Shown here piece by piece: positions 8,474 through 18,388 of a stretch of DNA of 64,000 nucleotides. The stretch is from Chitinophaga sp. CF418. Lineage in GTDB: Bacteria; Bacteroidota; Bacteroidia; Chitinophagales; Chitinophagaceae. The notes under the pieces are model-generated. The model was not told where the DNA came from, searched no databases, and saw only the letters and a program-made list of their open reading frames with translations. The DNA lies in assembly GCF_900142925.1 (NCBI RefSeq), contig NZ_FRCN01000018.1, forward strand, positions 110,090 to 174,089, given 5' to 3'. Numbering within the stretch: the first letter of the stretch is position 1; every line of letters begins with the position of its first letter. The position numbers and the translations under genes were made by a program.

Positions 8474-11400
8474 ATGCCTGGAAATTACTTTAGGTGTATG
8501 GGGAGTCGTGCTGCCCTGTTGTTACTATTGCCTGCCATGGGATATGCAGCGGATAGGAGCCATTATACTCAACAGCAACAGCTGTTTGCATCAACCAGTA
8601 CTACACAACATGATGCCGGACGGCAATCACTGAAAGATGTCCTTGTTTCATTGGAGTCTAAGTACAAAGTAAGAATTAACTATATCGGTCAGAGTATCGG
8701 AAGCATTCAGACGGAACCACCTGCAGCGAAAGCAGCATCTGAAAAATTCGTACAGTACCTGAACCGGTTCCTGAAGCCACTTAAATTAGAAGCAGAAGAA
8801 GCAGGAACAAATGTGTACATCATATACAAACAGGAAGCTCCTGCTCCCAAACCTGTGCCATCTGTCGAAAAAAAAGAGGCAGAAGAACAGCAAAAACCGG
8901 TAACAGTCACCATTAGCGGAACCGTTACAGATGATGCAGGTGTATCGCTGCCCGGCGTAACTGTTGTAGTAAAAGGAACTTCCAATGGTGTACATACGAG
9001 CAATGACGGTAAATATGAACTGAAGAATGTTCCGGAAAATGCACATATACTTTTCAGCTTCATCGGTTTTAAATCGCAGGAAATAGTCTTGAAGGGACAG
9101 ACAGTATTGAACGTCAGGTTGAAAACAGATGTACAGGCTGTAAAAGATGTGGTGGTAACAGGGTACTATGAAATTAAAAAGGAGAGCTTTACAGGTATTG
9201 CCACTGTACTAACTGCTGATGATGTGAAAAGAGTGAATCCTCAGAATGTACTTAGCAGCCTCCAGGCCTATGACCCTTCCTTTAAACTTGTAGAAAATAA
9301 TATCCTCGGATCTAATCCTAACAGGATACCCAATATCAATGTAAGAGGTACCACGGCTCTTCCCAGTGCCGATGTTTCCAAGTTAACCAGGAACAGTATG
9401 CTGACAGGAGTTACCAATCAGCCTACTTTTATATTGGATGGTTATGAAGTGAATGTTCAGACCATCTTTGATCTTGATCCGAACAGGATCGCTTCCCTTA
9501 CTTTATTAAAGGATGCTGCCGCAACTGCTATCTATGGTTCCAGAGCGGCGAATGGCGTTGTCGTGATTCGTACCAAAACACCGAAAGAAGGTAAGCTGAC
9601 GGTGAACTATGGTTATGAAATGACGCTAAATGCGCCTGATCTTTCTGATTATCATGTACTGAATGCAGCTGACAAACTGGAGTATGAGCGATTGGCGGAA
9701 TTGTATGTGGCTGATCAGGTAAGTAATCCAATCGATCTGGAGATGCGGTACTATCAGAAAAAGAAAAATGTACTGAGCGGTGTGAATACCTATTGGTTAT
9801 CGCAACCACTGCAGGTAGATCTGGGGCATAAGCATTCCCTCTATCTTGAAGGAGGAACGCCGGTTGTGAAATATGGTATTGATGTACGTTACCAAACCAA
9901 CAATGGTGTAATGAAAGGCTCCTACAGAAAGCGCTACGGGCTGGCCGCTTCTCTGTCTTATAATGTACAGAATAAGATCCAGTTCAGGAATCAGATCTCT
10001 ATATCACAGGTGGATGGAAGGGAATCTCCTTACCGGGAGTTTTCAAACTATGTAAAAATGAATCCCTACTATCCAATGACAGATTCTACCGGCCGGCTGT
10101 TACGTGAAGTAGATAAGTGGAGTTACCGGACTGGTGCTGCTGCTTCACCCACAACTGACGCTGTGTTAAATCCGTTGTATGAGGCTACTACAGGAAGCGT
10201 GGAGAAGTCTGAATATGTGGAATTCATGGATGCATTTTCCGGTGAGTGGACCATTGATCCCGCATTAAGATTAAGAGGACAGATCAGTCTCACAAAAAGA
10301 AGATCTACGGCCGATAAATTTGTGTCTCCCCTCAGTAACGATTTCTATAATGTAACCGGAGACGCGCTGAAAGATCGCGGCAGGTATACTTTTTCTGATG
10401 AAGATTTCTGGCAGGCCGATGGTAGCGTGACGCTGAGTTATTCAAAACAGATCCGTCACAGTTTCCTTAACCTTTCACTGGTCACCAATATCCAGAACAG
10501 GACTAATGACAGGAAAACATTTGTAGCGCAAGGGTTCTCCAACGACAGGTTTTCCCAGATAGGATTTGCGCGCCGCTATGAAATAGATGGCTCTCCCGAT
10601 GGAGAATATGCCCAGGACAGGTTAGTAGGTTCTTTCCTTAATATCAACTATTCCTATAAGAACAAAATCCTGATGGATGGCACTATTCGTCTGGATGGCT
10701 CTTCCAAGTTCGGTACCGATTCCAGGATGGCTACCTTTTGGTCTTACGGTGTAGGTTATAATGTTCATAATGAAAAGTTCATTCCACATAATGTGATTTC
10801 CCAGCTTACCCTGAGGGCTACTACCGGTTTGACTGGCGATGTGTCTTTCCCGTCCTATTTATCCAATACCACCTATCAGTATTACAGTAACGACTGGTAT
10901 TCCACAGGCGTTGGCGCTATATTCAAGGCTTATGGTAACGCTGCATTGAAGTGGCAGCGTACAAAGAACTATGACGCCAGTGTTGAAATGGACCTGTTTA
11001 ACGGAAGATTTTATATCAATCCACGTTACTACTATAAATTAACCAAAGACCTGCTGGCGGATATCATTGTGCCTCCATCCGCTGGTTTTACAGAGTACAA
11101 AGCCAACCTGGGTGAAATGATCAACAGGGGCTTCGAATTGACTGTCCGCAGTACTGTGCTGCGCGGAAAAGACTGGTCTTTCAACATGTTTGCTAACCTG
11201 GTAACCAATAAAAATAAGATCACCAAGATCTCTAATGCGCTGAAGAGTTACAACGATAAAGTAGATGACAAACAGGAATCTGATCCTAACCTGAATTCCG
11301 TTCCGCTGCTGCGTTTTAAAGAAGGAGAATCTCTCAACACCATTTATGCGGTAAGATCAATGGGAATTGATCCGGAGAATGGGAAGGAAATTTTTGTAAA

Positions 11401-11914
11401 AAAAGATGGGACCTATACACATACCTACAGTGTGAAAGACATGGTGCCCGTGGGAGACATGACGACGAAAGTAGAAGGAACATTCGGCGCTGGTATGTAC
11501 TACAAAAACTGGATCGCTGAAGTGAGATTCTATGGCAAGGGCGGTGGAGACCTTTACAATCAAACCCTGGTAGACCGTGTGGAGAATGCGGATCCGCGGT
11601 ATAACGTAGACCAGCGTGTGCTGGATTCCCGCTGGAAAAATCCCGGCGATCATGCTTTATACAAAGATATAGCAGATCATGGGTCTACCCGTACTTCTTC
11701 CCGTTTTGTACAGCGTGACAATGTGATAGAACTGAGATCAGTTTATCTCTCTTACAACATTCCTGCAACAGTAGCCAGACGTTATAGGATGAACAATCTG
11801 CGTTGCGCACTGAATCTGAATGACGTATGGCGTACATCCACCATCCAGGCGGAAAGAGGTATTGATTATCCGTTTGCGAGAACATTCACATTCTCATTAT
11901 CTACTCAGTTCTAA
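8474..11914 (+). CDS. SusC/RagA family TonB-dependent transducer with STN domain
   Basis: Outer membrane TonB-dependent importer of 1146 residues. ATG at 8474 is preferred to the in-frame TTG at 8468. The signal peptide ends near residue 26. An STN (secretin/TonB N-terminal) domain spans about 50-120 (SLKDVLVSLESKYKVRINYI); this is what talks to FecR. A carboxypeptidase-regulatory-like domain follows (about 145-222, ISGTVTDDAG, GVTVVVKGTSNGV), then the plug (about 230-370, ending near DAAATAIYGSRAANGVVVI, the SusC signature) and the barrel to the C-terminal phenylalanine. SusD and two lipoproteins are encoded directly downstream. The substrate cannot be read from sequence. Confidence 0.96.
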   Translation: MPGNYFRCMGSRAALLLLLPAMGYAADRSHYTQQQQLFASTSTTQHDAGRQSLKDVLVSLESKYKVRINYIGQSIGSIQTEPPAAKAASEKFVQYLNRFLKPLKLEAEEAGTNVYIIYKQEAPAPKPVPSVEKKEAEEQQKPVTVTISGTVTDDAGVSLPGVTVVVKGTSNGVHTSNDGKYELKNVPENAHILFSFIGFKSQEIVLKGQTVLNVRLKTDVQAVKDVVVTGYYEIKKESFTGIATVLTADDVKRVNPQNVLSSLQAYDPSFKLVENNILGSNPNRIPNINVRGTTALPSADVSKLTRNSMLTGVTNQPTFILDGYEVNVQTIFDLDPNRIASLTLLKDAAATAIYGSRAANGVVVIRTKTPKEGKLTVNYGYEMTLNAPDLSDYHVLNAADKLEYERLAELYVADQVSNPIDLEMRYYQKKKNVLSGVNTYWLSQPLQVDLGHKHSLYLEGGTPVVKYGIDVRYQTNNGVMKGSYRKRYGLAASLSYNVQNKIQFRNQISISQVDGRESPYREFSNYVKMNPYYPMTDSTGRLLREVDKWSYRTGAAASPTTDAVLNPLYEATTGSVEKSEYVEFMDAFSGEWTIDPALRLRGQISLTKRRSTADKFVSPLSNDFYNVTGDALKDRGRYTFSDEDFWQADGSVTLSYSKQIRHSFLNLSLVTNIQNRTNDRKTFVAQGFSNDRFSQIGFARRYEIDGSPDGEYAQDRLVGSFLNINYSYKNKILMDGTIRLDGSSKFGTDSRMATFWSYGVGYNVHNEKFIPHNVISQLTLRATTGLTGDVSFPSYLSNTTYQYYSNDWYSTGVGAIFKAYGNAALKWQRTKNYDASVEMDLFNGRFYINPRYYYKLTKDLLADIIVPPSAGFTEYKANLGEMINRGFELTVRSTVLRGKDWSFNMFANLVTNKNKITKISNALKSYNDKVDDKQESDPNLNSVPLLRFKEGESLNTIYAVRSMGIDPENGKEIFVKKDGTYTHTYSVKDMVPVGDMTTKVEGTFGAGMYYKNWIAEVRFYGKGGGDLYNQTLVDRVENADPRYNVDQRVLDSRWKNPGDHALYKDIADHGSTRTSSRFVQRDNVIELRSVYLSYNIPATVARRYRMNNLRCALNLNDVWRTSTIQAERGIDYPFARTFTFSLSTQF

Positions 11915-11925
11915 AAAGAAGCAAG

Positions 11926-13389
11926 ATGAAGAAATATTATCTACTCATAATATTGATAGCGGGCCTGGTATCATGTAAGAAATGGCTGGATGTAACACCG
12001 CAATCTGAAATAGCGCAGGGAGTACTGTTCAGTACACAGGCAGGTTTCGAAGAAGCGTTAAATGGTGTGTACAGCCGTTGTGCCCAGGAAGATAGTTATG
12101 GTAAGGAGATCACTTGTGGCTTCCTGGATGTGCTGGCACAGAATTATGTTATTACAAACCTGGATCCGCAGGGATACAGGCAAACAGCGCTGTATAATTA
12201 TAATGAGGAACGTTTCATGAGCAGAAGGGATGATGCATGGAAAGCATTGTACGCTGCCATCGCCAACAGCAATCTTATACTACATCATATAGACGCTAAA
12301 AAGGATGTTTTCACAGGCAGGGAATATGAACTGATAAAGGGAGAGGCGCTGGCATTGCGGGCATATCTTCATTTTGACCTGCTGCGTTTATTTGGTCCTG
12401 CCTATATAAGTGATCCTGGTGCGCTGGCTATTCCCTATGTAATGGACTTTACCAATAAAGTAACACCGATGTCTACTGTAGCGGGTGTGCTGGACACAGC
12501 GATCCTGGACCTTACTGCTGCCAAAGAGTTATTAAAGGTATCTGATCCTATTCTGGACGCGGGTTATAAGGTAGGATATCCCCTGAAAGATTCCAGTACA
12601 GAACAAACAGGACCACTGTTCCTGCAGAATCGTCGCCATCGTATAAATTATTATGCAGTGTGTGGAGAACTGGCCCGCATATATCTGTACAAAGGCGATA
12701 AAGCAAAAGCACTTGCCAATGCATTGGAAGTGATCAACTCAAATAAATTTCCATGGACACGCCAGAATGATTTCCTGAATCCTGATGATGAGAAGAAGGA
12801 TCGCATCCTGTACAGAGAGTTGTTGTTTGGGTGGTATGTTCCCAATACATCCGGCGCCTTGAATAGCCGTTTCCGTGATGGAGAGAATGCACTGTTCATT
12901 ACCTCCAGTGAAGGGCAGAATCTTTATGAAACAGGCAGTGTTGGCGGTGATGATTTTCGTTACAAGCAATGGTTCAGCGAAAAAAGTGGTGGATTGGGAA
13001 CCCGTATGCAGCTTGAGAAATACTACAGGGACGGTGACGCAAACATTCATTACCAGATGGCTCCTGCACTGCGCCTGAGTGAGATGTATTATATCGCTGC
13101 CGAATGCACTTTTGATAATGACCCGGCAAAGGCATGGGGGTACTTTAACACTGTTAGGTTTTACAGGGGTATTGGTATCGGCGCCACCAACGAGGCCTCT
13201 AAGGATGTATTTATGACGGAGCTGGTGAAAGAATGCCGCAAAGAATTTTATGGAGAAGGGCAGATCTTTTACATGTACAAGCGTCTGAACAAACCAGTTG
13301 TTGGATTGGCTGGCGCCAGCTATCCTGCAACTAACAAGATGTTCGTACTGCCATTGCCAGACGATGAAATCCAATTTGGTAACAGATAA
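11926..13389 (+). CDS. RagB/SusD family surface lipoprotein
   Basis: Substrate-binding lid partner of the SusC barrel, 487 residues. The signal peptide ends in the lipobox GLVSC, so the protein is lipid-anchored at the outer surface. SusD marks include NSNLILHHID, GEALALRAYLHFDLLRLFGP, an N-terminal TPR-like helical body and C-terminal RLSEMYYIAAEC. It begins 11 bp after susC, so translation is likely coupled. Length is normal for the family. Confidence 0.95.
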   Translation: MKKYYLLIILIAGLVSCKKWLDVTPQSEIAQGVLFSTQAGFEEALNGVYSRCAQEDSYGKEITCGFLDVLAQNYVITNLDPQGYRQTALYNYNEERFMSRRDDAWKALYAAIANSNLILHHIDAKKDVFTGREYELIKGEALALRAYLHFDLLRLFGPAYISDPGALAIPYVMDFTNKVTPMSTVAGVLDTAILDLTAAKELLKVSDPILDAGYKVGYPLKDSSTEQTGPLFLQNRRHRINYYAVCGELARIYLYKGDKAKALANALEVINSNKFPWTRQNDFLNPDDEKKDRILYRELLFGWYVPNTSGALNSRFRDGENALFITSSEGQNLYETGSVGGDDFRYKQWFSEKSGGLGTRMQLEKYYRDGDANIHYQMAPALRLSEMYYIAAECTFDNDPAKAWGYFNTVRFYRGIGIGATNEASKDVFMTELVKECRKEFYGEGQIFYMYKRLNKPVVGLAGASYPATNKMFVLPLPDDEIQFGNR

Positions 13390-13405
13390 TTAAACCTACG
13401 GCCAG

Positions 13406-14236
13406 ATGAAAAAATATCTTTTATTCAGTGTCCTTTGCTGTATGGTATGTCTTGCCTGCAAGAAGGAAGAAACACCTCTATTCAATACTACAGAGAATGT
13501 CTATTTTGATTTTATGCCCGATGAAGACGATGATAAAACAGATAGCCTTCTTTATTCTTTTGCCTATTTCCCTGACAAAGGTGAAGACACTGTATTCATT
13601 CCGGTGAAGATCTCCGGTTTCCGCGAAAGCAGGGAAAGAACCTTCATATTAACAACAGTAGATAGCAGTACGACTGCAATTGCCGCTGTTCACTATGTTC
13701 CCTTAAAGGATAAATACATTATGGCGGCAGATTCCGGCATATGTATGGTGCCACTGATTCTGCTGAACAAAGACACACTGCTGAAAACAAAAACGCTGAC
13801 CATCGGACTTACCCTGAAGCCTACAGCAGATTTCGGAGTAGCGTTCACCTTGCAGAATAAAGGTATTGTGAAGTTTTCCAACAGGCTGGAGAAGCCGGGC
13901 TGGTGGAATGCCTGGGCAGGCGAGCTGGGTGAATATTCCAGGGTAAAACATGAGTTATTTATCAGGGTATCGGGTACTACTGAACTCGGCACTAATTTCC
14001 AGGACTTTAACACGATACCTAAAGCCCTGTATCATACAAGGCGATTCAAGTCTTTTTTGCTGGATCCGTTTAAATGGGTGGAGCAATATGCGGAAGAAGG
14101 TTATGTGATCACAATGGAAGCTGACGGGTATTATTATTTCTACAATAGTAAGAATCCTGGTACAAAATACCGCCTGGAAAAGAATCCTGATGATGGCCGA
14201 TATTATTTCAGAGATGAAAATGGTAAGCGTGTCTAA
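13406..14236 (+). CDS. DUF4843-type lipoprotein
   Basis: A 276-residue lipoprotein with lipobox VCLAC at about residues 14-18. The body is a beta-rich domain with TENVYFDF, DTVFIPVKISGF and RTFILTTVDS, typical of the DUF4843 proteins that occupy the slot directly after SusD in some SusCD operons. The start is 16 bp after the SusD stop. Probably a surface accessory binding protein for the same substrate; no enzyme motif is visible. Confidence 0.75.
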   Translation: MKKYLLFSVLCCMVCLACKKEETPLFNTTENVYFDFMPDEDDDKTDSLLYSFAYFPDKGEDTVFIPVKISGFRESRERTFILTTVDSSTTAIAAVHYVPLKDKYIMAADSGICMVPLILLNKDTLLKTKTLTIGLTLKPTADFGVAFTLQNKGIVKFSNRLEKPGWWNAWAGELGEYSRVKHELFIRVSGTTELGTNFQDFNTIPKALYHTRRFKSFLLDPFKWVEQYAEEGYVITMEADGYYYFYNSKNPGTKYRLEKNPDDGRYYFRDENGKRV

Positions 14237-14251
14237 GTTAAATACTATACA

Positions 14252-15667
14252 ATGAAAAGAACATTTCTATATATACTGATAGCCTTGCTCGCTCCCTTTC
14301 TTTCTGCTTGCTTCAAAGACAAGGGGAACTATGACTATATAAAACTGGGAGAACCGGTTGTATCCAATCTGGACACACTTTATACTGTATTTACAGGAGA
14401 TAGCCTGGTTATATCTCCTAAAATTGTGTTGCCTGAGGGCAGGACTGATCTGACCTGTTACTGGAAGATCGACATTCCCGAAGAAGCGCGTTCTGATGAT
14501 CATGAAGGATTAGAACTGAGAATACTTTATGGCCTGGGTGCAAAAAGGTATAGTGCTTTGCTGATCGTGAGGGATAACGGTACCGGAATGCAGTATTACT
14601 ACAAATTTGTTATTAATGGTAGAACTGCATTTACGACGGGAACGCTCGTATTGACAGATGAAGGCGGGCTGGCAAAACTATCATTTATTAAACCGGATGG
14701 TACAGTACAGTCTGATCTTTATCCCTCCATCAACGGCGAAAGCATTGGAACAAATCCCCTGCAGATTATTCCCCTAAGGAACACCAGTTATATGAACGTT
14801 AATTTCGCTTATTGGATCGTATGTGGTGATGTTGCAAATCCCGCAGTGGAAATTAATAGTGACGATCTGAAGCGGATAAAGTACCTGAAAGAGAACTTTT
14901 ACGATCCTCCGGGTGAGCTTCTCCCGAATTATTTCCAGCGCTTAACGAACGGCACTACTACTGCGGTGATGAATGAAAAACTGTATATAGGTACCACAGA
15001 GACTGCTCCTTTCGGCACCTATTATGGTTATTTCAGCAGTCCGATACCAGGCAGTTACAATCTGGCCTCCGACCTTGTTTATGCTTACACGAATGGCGGG
15101 GCTTATTATCTCGGCTTTGATAAAGTGAAAAAGTGTTTCCTGCGTTTTGATCCGACCACTTATTTCGGCACAGATTACATCCAGGAAGATTCACTTTTTA
15201 ATCCAAAGAATCTGAAGATGGATCTATTGGAAATGGAGAAGATTACAGAGAATGATGTGTATGCATTTTGTGACAGCAGTGGACAGACTTATGAACTGAA
15301 GTTCAGTCTGAATTTCCTGGATGGTAATTCCCGTTTCAAAACAGGTTATAAGCGGAAATTTAAAGGCGATAGCCTGCTAACCGCTCAAACCAAATGGCAG
15401 TCTTCTCCTGTCGGTGCATTTTACTTCACTTCAAATGACAAGATTTACCGTTACAACCCGATTAACCAGGAATTGAGACAGCTGGACGCCAATTTCGGCG
15501 GAAAGCAGGTAACTATGATAAAGATGCAGGAGGATGGCAATAAGCTTGTTGCAGGCACACAAAACAGTATTTACACACTTGATATAAGTACCGGTAAGTA
15601 TGGCAATATACTCAGCCAGGTGGATGGCCTGCCGGGAAATGTAGTTGATATTTTCGTCAGACAATGA
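14252..15667 (+). CDS. PKD-like family lipoprotein
   Basis: A 471-residue lipoprotein with lipobox FLSAC near residue 20 followed by FKDKGNYDYIKL, the characteristic opening of PKD-like lipoproteins found after SusD-DUF4843. The N-terminal third looks like one or two immunoglobulin-like PKD folds; the remainder has repeated short blades with Tyr/Gly turns (for example TLDISTGKYGNI) suggestive of a beta-propeller. Spacing to the preceding gene is 15 bp, so this is the last member of the cassette. Expected role: surface glycan or peptide binding with SusCD. No hydrolase is encoded in the operon. Confidence 0.75.
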   Translation: MKRTFLYILIALLAPFLSACFKDKGNYDYIKLGEPVVSNLDTLYTVFTGDSLVISPKIVLPEGRTDLTCYWKIDIPEEARSDDHEGLELRILYGLGAKRYSALLIVRDNGTGMQYYYKFVINGRTAFTTGTLVLTDEGGLAKLSFIKPDGTVQSDLYPSINGESIGTNPLQIIPLRNTSYMNVNFAYWIVCGDVANPAVEINSDDLKRIKYLKENFYDPPGELLPNYFQRLTNGTTTAVMNEKLYIGTTETAPFGTYYGYFSSPIPGSYNLASDLVYAYTNGGAYYLGFDKVKKCFLRFDPTTYFGTDYIQEDSLFNPKNLKMDLLEMEKITENDVYAFCDSSGQTYELKFSLNFLDGNSRFKTGYKRKFKGDSLLTAQTKWQSSPVGAFYFTSNDKIYRYNPINQELRQLDANFGGKQVTMIKMQEDGNKLVAGTQNSIYTLDISTGKYGNILSQVDGLPGNVVDIFVRQ

Positions 15668-15726
15668 CGCCTGTTATGTAATCCTATCCTGAATAAACCT
15701 ATTTAACCAACCATTAACCCTACAAC

Positions 15727-15757
15727 AAAAAGCCCCGCGATACTTTTCGCGGGGCTC
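15727..15757 (-). terminator. Strong hairpin terminator
   Basis: AGCCCCGCGA at 15731-15740 pairs perfectly with TCGCGGGGCT at 15747-15756. On the minus strand it is followed by a U run (AAAA at 15727-15730 on the plus strand), so it mainly terminates the gene at 15778; it may also end the SusCD operon. Confidence 0.9.
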
Positions 15758-15777
15758 TGTTATACTGCCGTTTGCTA

Positions 15778-16251
15778 TTATTTGCAAGCGCCTTTTACAA
15801 AAGGAGCATCTTCAAACTTTAGCTTGCTCTGATCTTTGTCAAATACAGGATTTCCCTGGGCATCAAGAGAAGAAGGTATCGCTTCAAATACCTGGTCGTT
15901 TTCCACCTTAAATACTACAGGTCTTTTGCTAATAGTACCTTCGCTCATAAAGCTGTACTCAGCCTTGATAATATTATTGGCAATGGTACCTGTAATAATG
16001 CCCTCGTTTTTATCTTTTTCGAAGAGATGATATTCCAGCTGCCCGTTTACCACTTTATTATCAGTTTCAAATTGCAGATAGGAGGTATCTTTTCCGGAGA
16101 TCTTAGTATAACACTGTTGAGCAGGTGTCGATGCCGGCGCTGTAACAGTTATAGTACTGGTGTCCTGCTCCTCTGTTTCAGGTGTATTACTGGCAGGCTG
16201 CTGGCAGCTAAACATCGTTAATAAGGCTGCAGCTACAAAATAAGGTTTCAT
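15778..16251 (-). CDS. Hypothetical lipoprotein
   Basis: A 157-residue predicted lipoprotein: signal peptide with lipobox MFSC, then a Thr/Glu-rich linker (about 20-42) and a small beta-rich domain containing YTKISGKDTSYLQFETDNKVV and EGIITGTIANNIIKAEYSF. This pattern is common in Bacteroidota lipoproteins of unknown role. It stands alone, transcribed toward the SusCD operon. Confidence 0.7.
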   Translation of the reverse strand: MKPYFVAAALLTMFSCQQPASNTPETEEQDTSTITVTAPASTPAQQCYTKISGKDTSYLQFETDNKVVNGQLEYHLFEKDKNEGIITGTIANNIIKAEYSFMSEGTISKRPVVFKVENDQVFEAIPSSLDAQGNPVFDKDQSKLKFEDAPFVKGACK

Positions 16252-16293
16252 GTAACAAGTTTTGCCTTATAGAACGAATAGCGTGCCAGTAAG

Positions 16294-16692
16294 TTACCTG
16301 CCCCAGAAATTATCTTCCTGTGTTATATCAGAGGAATAGATCCTGGCCTTCACGATCCGGCCTCCTGTTACTGTATACACGTCGGTGTTATCCACATCCA
16401 GTTGCTGTCCTCCGGGTTTTTGCGCCGTCCACCGAATGAGGCAGGCCACACTGTTGCCATTGGTTGTGACTGATTTGATCTCTGCCAGTCTGAGCGTGTT
16501 GCCGGTCACTTCAAACATACCACCCACCATCTGAAAGACTTCCGTAACATTGCTCTTTACTCCTGAGAAGCGGTTGTTGCCGGGTTGGTCCCATTCGATA
16601 GCGGTGTCCAGTAATGCCGCGAGTGTCTGGTTATCGCCTGTTTGTACTGCGGTCAGAAATTGGGTAACTACTTGTTTAGCCTGATTTTCCAT
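16294..16692 (-). CDS. NTF2-like / SnoaL-like protein
   Basis: A 132-residue single-domain alpha+beta-barrel protein. MENQAKQVVTQFLTAVQTGD at 16692 is the natural start; the longer frame from 16728 adds a low-complexity dozen residues. An N-terminal helix, DTAIEWDQPGNNRFSG and a terminal strand pair (DVYTVTGGRIVKARIY) are typical of SnoaL-like ketosteroid-isomerase folds. The family ranges from isomerases to simple binding proteins, so no reaction is claimed. It is divergent from the AraC-type regulator at 16797 with a 104-bp shared promoter region, which suggests it may be that regulator's target. Confidence 0.75.
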   Translation of the reverse strand: MENQAKQVVTQFLTAVQTGDNQTLAALLDTAIEWDQPGNNRFSGVKSNVTEVFQMVGGMFEVTGNTLRLAEIKSVTTNGNSVACLIRWTAQKPGGQQLDVDNTDVYTVTGGRIVKARIYSSDITQEDNFWGR

Positions 16693-16796
16693 ATTGTTTG
16701 TTTTTAATTGAGTGATTTGATATTGCAAAACTATTTCCTGTACGCCCGGGCATTATTATCTTTATACGACAAACAATTACCATTTGACGACATGTT

Positions 16797-17792
16797 ATGG
16801 AGAATAGCCGGAGACATTTTGTGTTGAACCTGATAGCTTATGCCGCCTTGCGTGACATTCCCGCCACGCAGCTTTGTCGCTTGTCAGGAATAGACCTGGC
16901 TGCGTTAAAAGCAGATACCGGCTACACCGTTAGTAAGCAGCAGCTGGATGCAATATGGCAACAGGCCAGCCAGCTCTCAGACGATCCTTTATTCGGATTG
17001 CACTTCGGGGAGTCCTTACAACTGTCGGCCCTTGGTATAGTAGGAGAAATTATCAGGACAAGTGATACGGTGGGAATGGCGGTGGAGAAGGCTGCATCAT
17101 TATCACATCTTTTGACGGATCTGTTCAGGATAGTGGTGGAATCTTCGGGCAAGGTCTTTACCATTCGCTTCTTGCCCCAGACGGAGAGGCCGGATGCTTT
17201 TTCCTTTCGTCAGACGCTGGAGTTATTCATGGTCTTTGTGGTGCATGAACTGGATGGTTTGTTATTGCGGAAAATAAAACCTGTAGCTGTACGCTTGCCT
17301 TACCGCCTGGAAAATGCGGAAGAATACGAAAGAGTGTTTCGGTGTATGGTAGAAAAGAGTGCTGCTGAATATGCGCTTGTATTTGACAGGGAATATCAGC
17401 AGGAACCACTGCTTACGGCAAACTATGATATGCAGCAAGCCTTGTTGCGAAGGGTGAATGAAAGTATAAATGTAACGGGAGGGGCATTAGGAGACAAGAT
17501 CCGTCATTACCTGTTGACAAATGCTTATCTTGGAATACCTTCGTTGAATGAAATTGCTGCTAATTTTAATGTCAGTGCCAGAACATTACAACGTAAGCTA
17601 AAGGAGGAAGGTATCAGCTATCAGGATGTAGCCGATGAGGTCAGGAAATCGCTGGCTATTCATTATCTCGAAGAGGGCGGTTATCCGGTAAAGGAGATAT
17701 CGTATATGCTGGGTTATAATGAGCTAAGTGCTTTTACAAGGGCATTTAAAAGATGGACAGGCAGGACGCCTGTCAGTTTTCAGAAAGAATAA
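16797..17792 (+). CDS. AraC family transcriptional regulator
   Basis: A 331-residue regulator with an N-terminal effector domain of the Arabinose_bd type (about 15-195: GLHFGESLQLSALGIVGEII) and a C-terminal double helix-turn-helix (about 235-328: IPSLNEIAANFNVSARTLQR, GYNELSAFTRAFKRWTGRTP). The start ATG at 16797 lies opposite the NTF2-like gene. The MarR-like gene follows after 15 bp, so the two regulators are probably one unit. The effector is unknown. Confidence 0.92.
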   Translation: MENSRRHFVLNLIAYAALRDIPATQLCRLSGIDLAALKADTGYTVSKQQLDAIWQQASQLSDDPLFGLHFGESLQLSALGIVGEIIRTSDTVGMAVEKAASLSHLLTDLFRIVVESSGKVFTIRFLPQTERPDAFSFRQTLELFMVFVVHELDGLLLRKIKPVAVRLPYRLENAEEYERVFRCMVEKSAAEYALVFDREYQQEPLLTANYDMQQALLRRVNESINVTGGALGDKIRHYLLTNAYLGIPSLNEIAANFNVSARTLQRKLKEEGISYQDVADEVRKSLAIHYLEEGGYPVKEISYMLGYNELSAFTRAFKRWTGRTPVSFQKE

Positions 17793-17807
17793 TACAACGC
17801 TATAACT

Positions 17808-18221
17808 ATGGAAGCTAATAAGCCTATTGGCTGGTACCTCAAAGAGGCTGACCAGCAAATCACATCTTACATGAATGATGTTTTCAAAGACCTCTCTATC
17901 ACACGTTTTCACTGGATGGTGATACGGAATATAGCAGAGCGTGGACGCATCAACACCTGGCAGTTTTTCCAGGAAGTAAAGAACTTCGTTACCGTACAGG
18001 AATTTGGAGAAATTATACAGTCGTTCGCAGACCGTGGCTGGGTAGTGATGGGTGCAGAAGATACCTGTTCGCTTACTGCGGCAGGGGAGGAAGCATATAA
18101 AAATCTTGCAACACTGCAGCAGGAAAGAGCTGCACATATGATGCGTGGAATCAGTGATGATGAGTATAAACTGACCCTCAGTGTACTGAACAGGATCATA
18201 GAAAATATTGTTCATCAATAG
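17808..18221 (+). CDS. MarR-like winged-helix regulator
   Basis: A 137-residue protein. The helical N-terminus (ADQQITSYMNDVFKDL) is followed by a winged-helix core: ITRFHWMVIRNIAERGRI, a recognition-helix region around FVTVQEFGEIIQSFADRGWV, a wing ending in SLTAAGEEAY, and a C-terminal dimerisation helix. This is the MarR plan, though the recognition helix is atypical. Co-oriented and 15 bp behind the AraC-type regulator. Target unknown. Confidence 0.75.
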   Translation: MEANKPIGWYLKEADQQITSYMNDVFKDLSITRFHWMVIRNIAERGRINTWQFFQEVKNFVTVQEFGEIIQSFADRGWVVMGAEDTCSLTAAGEEAYKNLATLQQERAAHMMRGISDDEYKLTLSVLNRIIENIVHQ

Positions 18222-18312
18222 CCGGCTGGTGGCCAGCTCTGTTTCGATGTAAATGCCGCTGCAGTTGTGGTAAGTTTGCAGGAAAAATGGGGGTATAAAA
18301 AGGAAAACTGTT

Positions 18313-18344
18313 TTTGTGGTGTAAATGATTTATCTATACTTTTG
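18313..18344 (+). promoter_or_regulatory. Bacteroidota-type promoter for the acidic protein gene
   Basis: TTTG at 18313-18316, a 20-bp spacer, then TACTTTTG at 18337-18344 (consensus TAnnTTTG), 44 bp before the ATG at 18389. Confidence 0.6.
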
Positions 18345-18388
18345 TCTGGTCTTTAAATCGTGGTTATTATCAATAAAAATATATTAAT

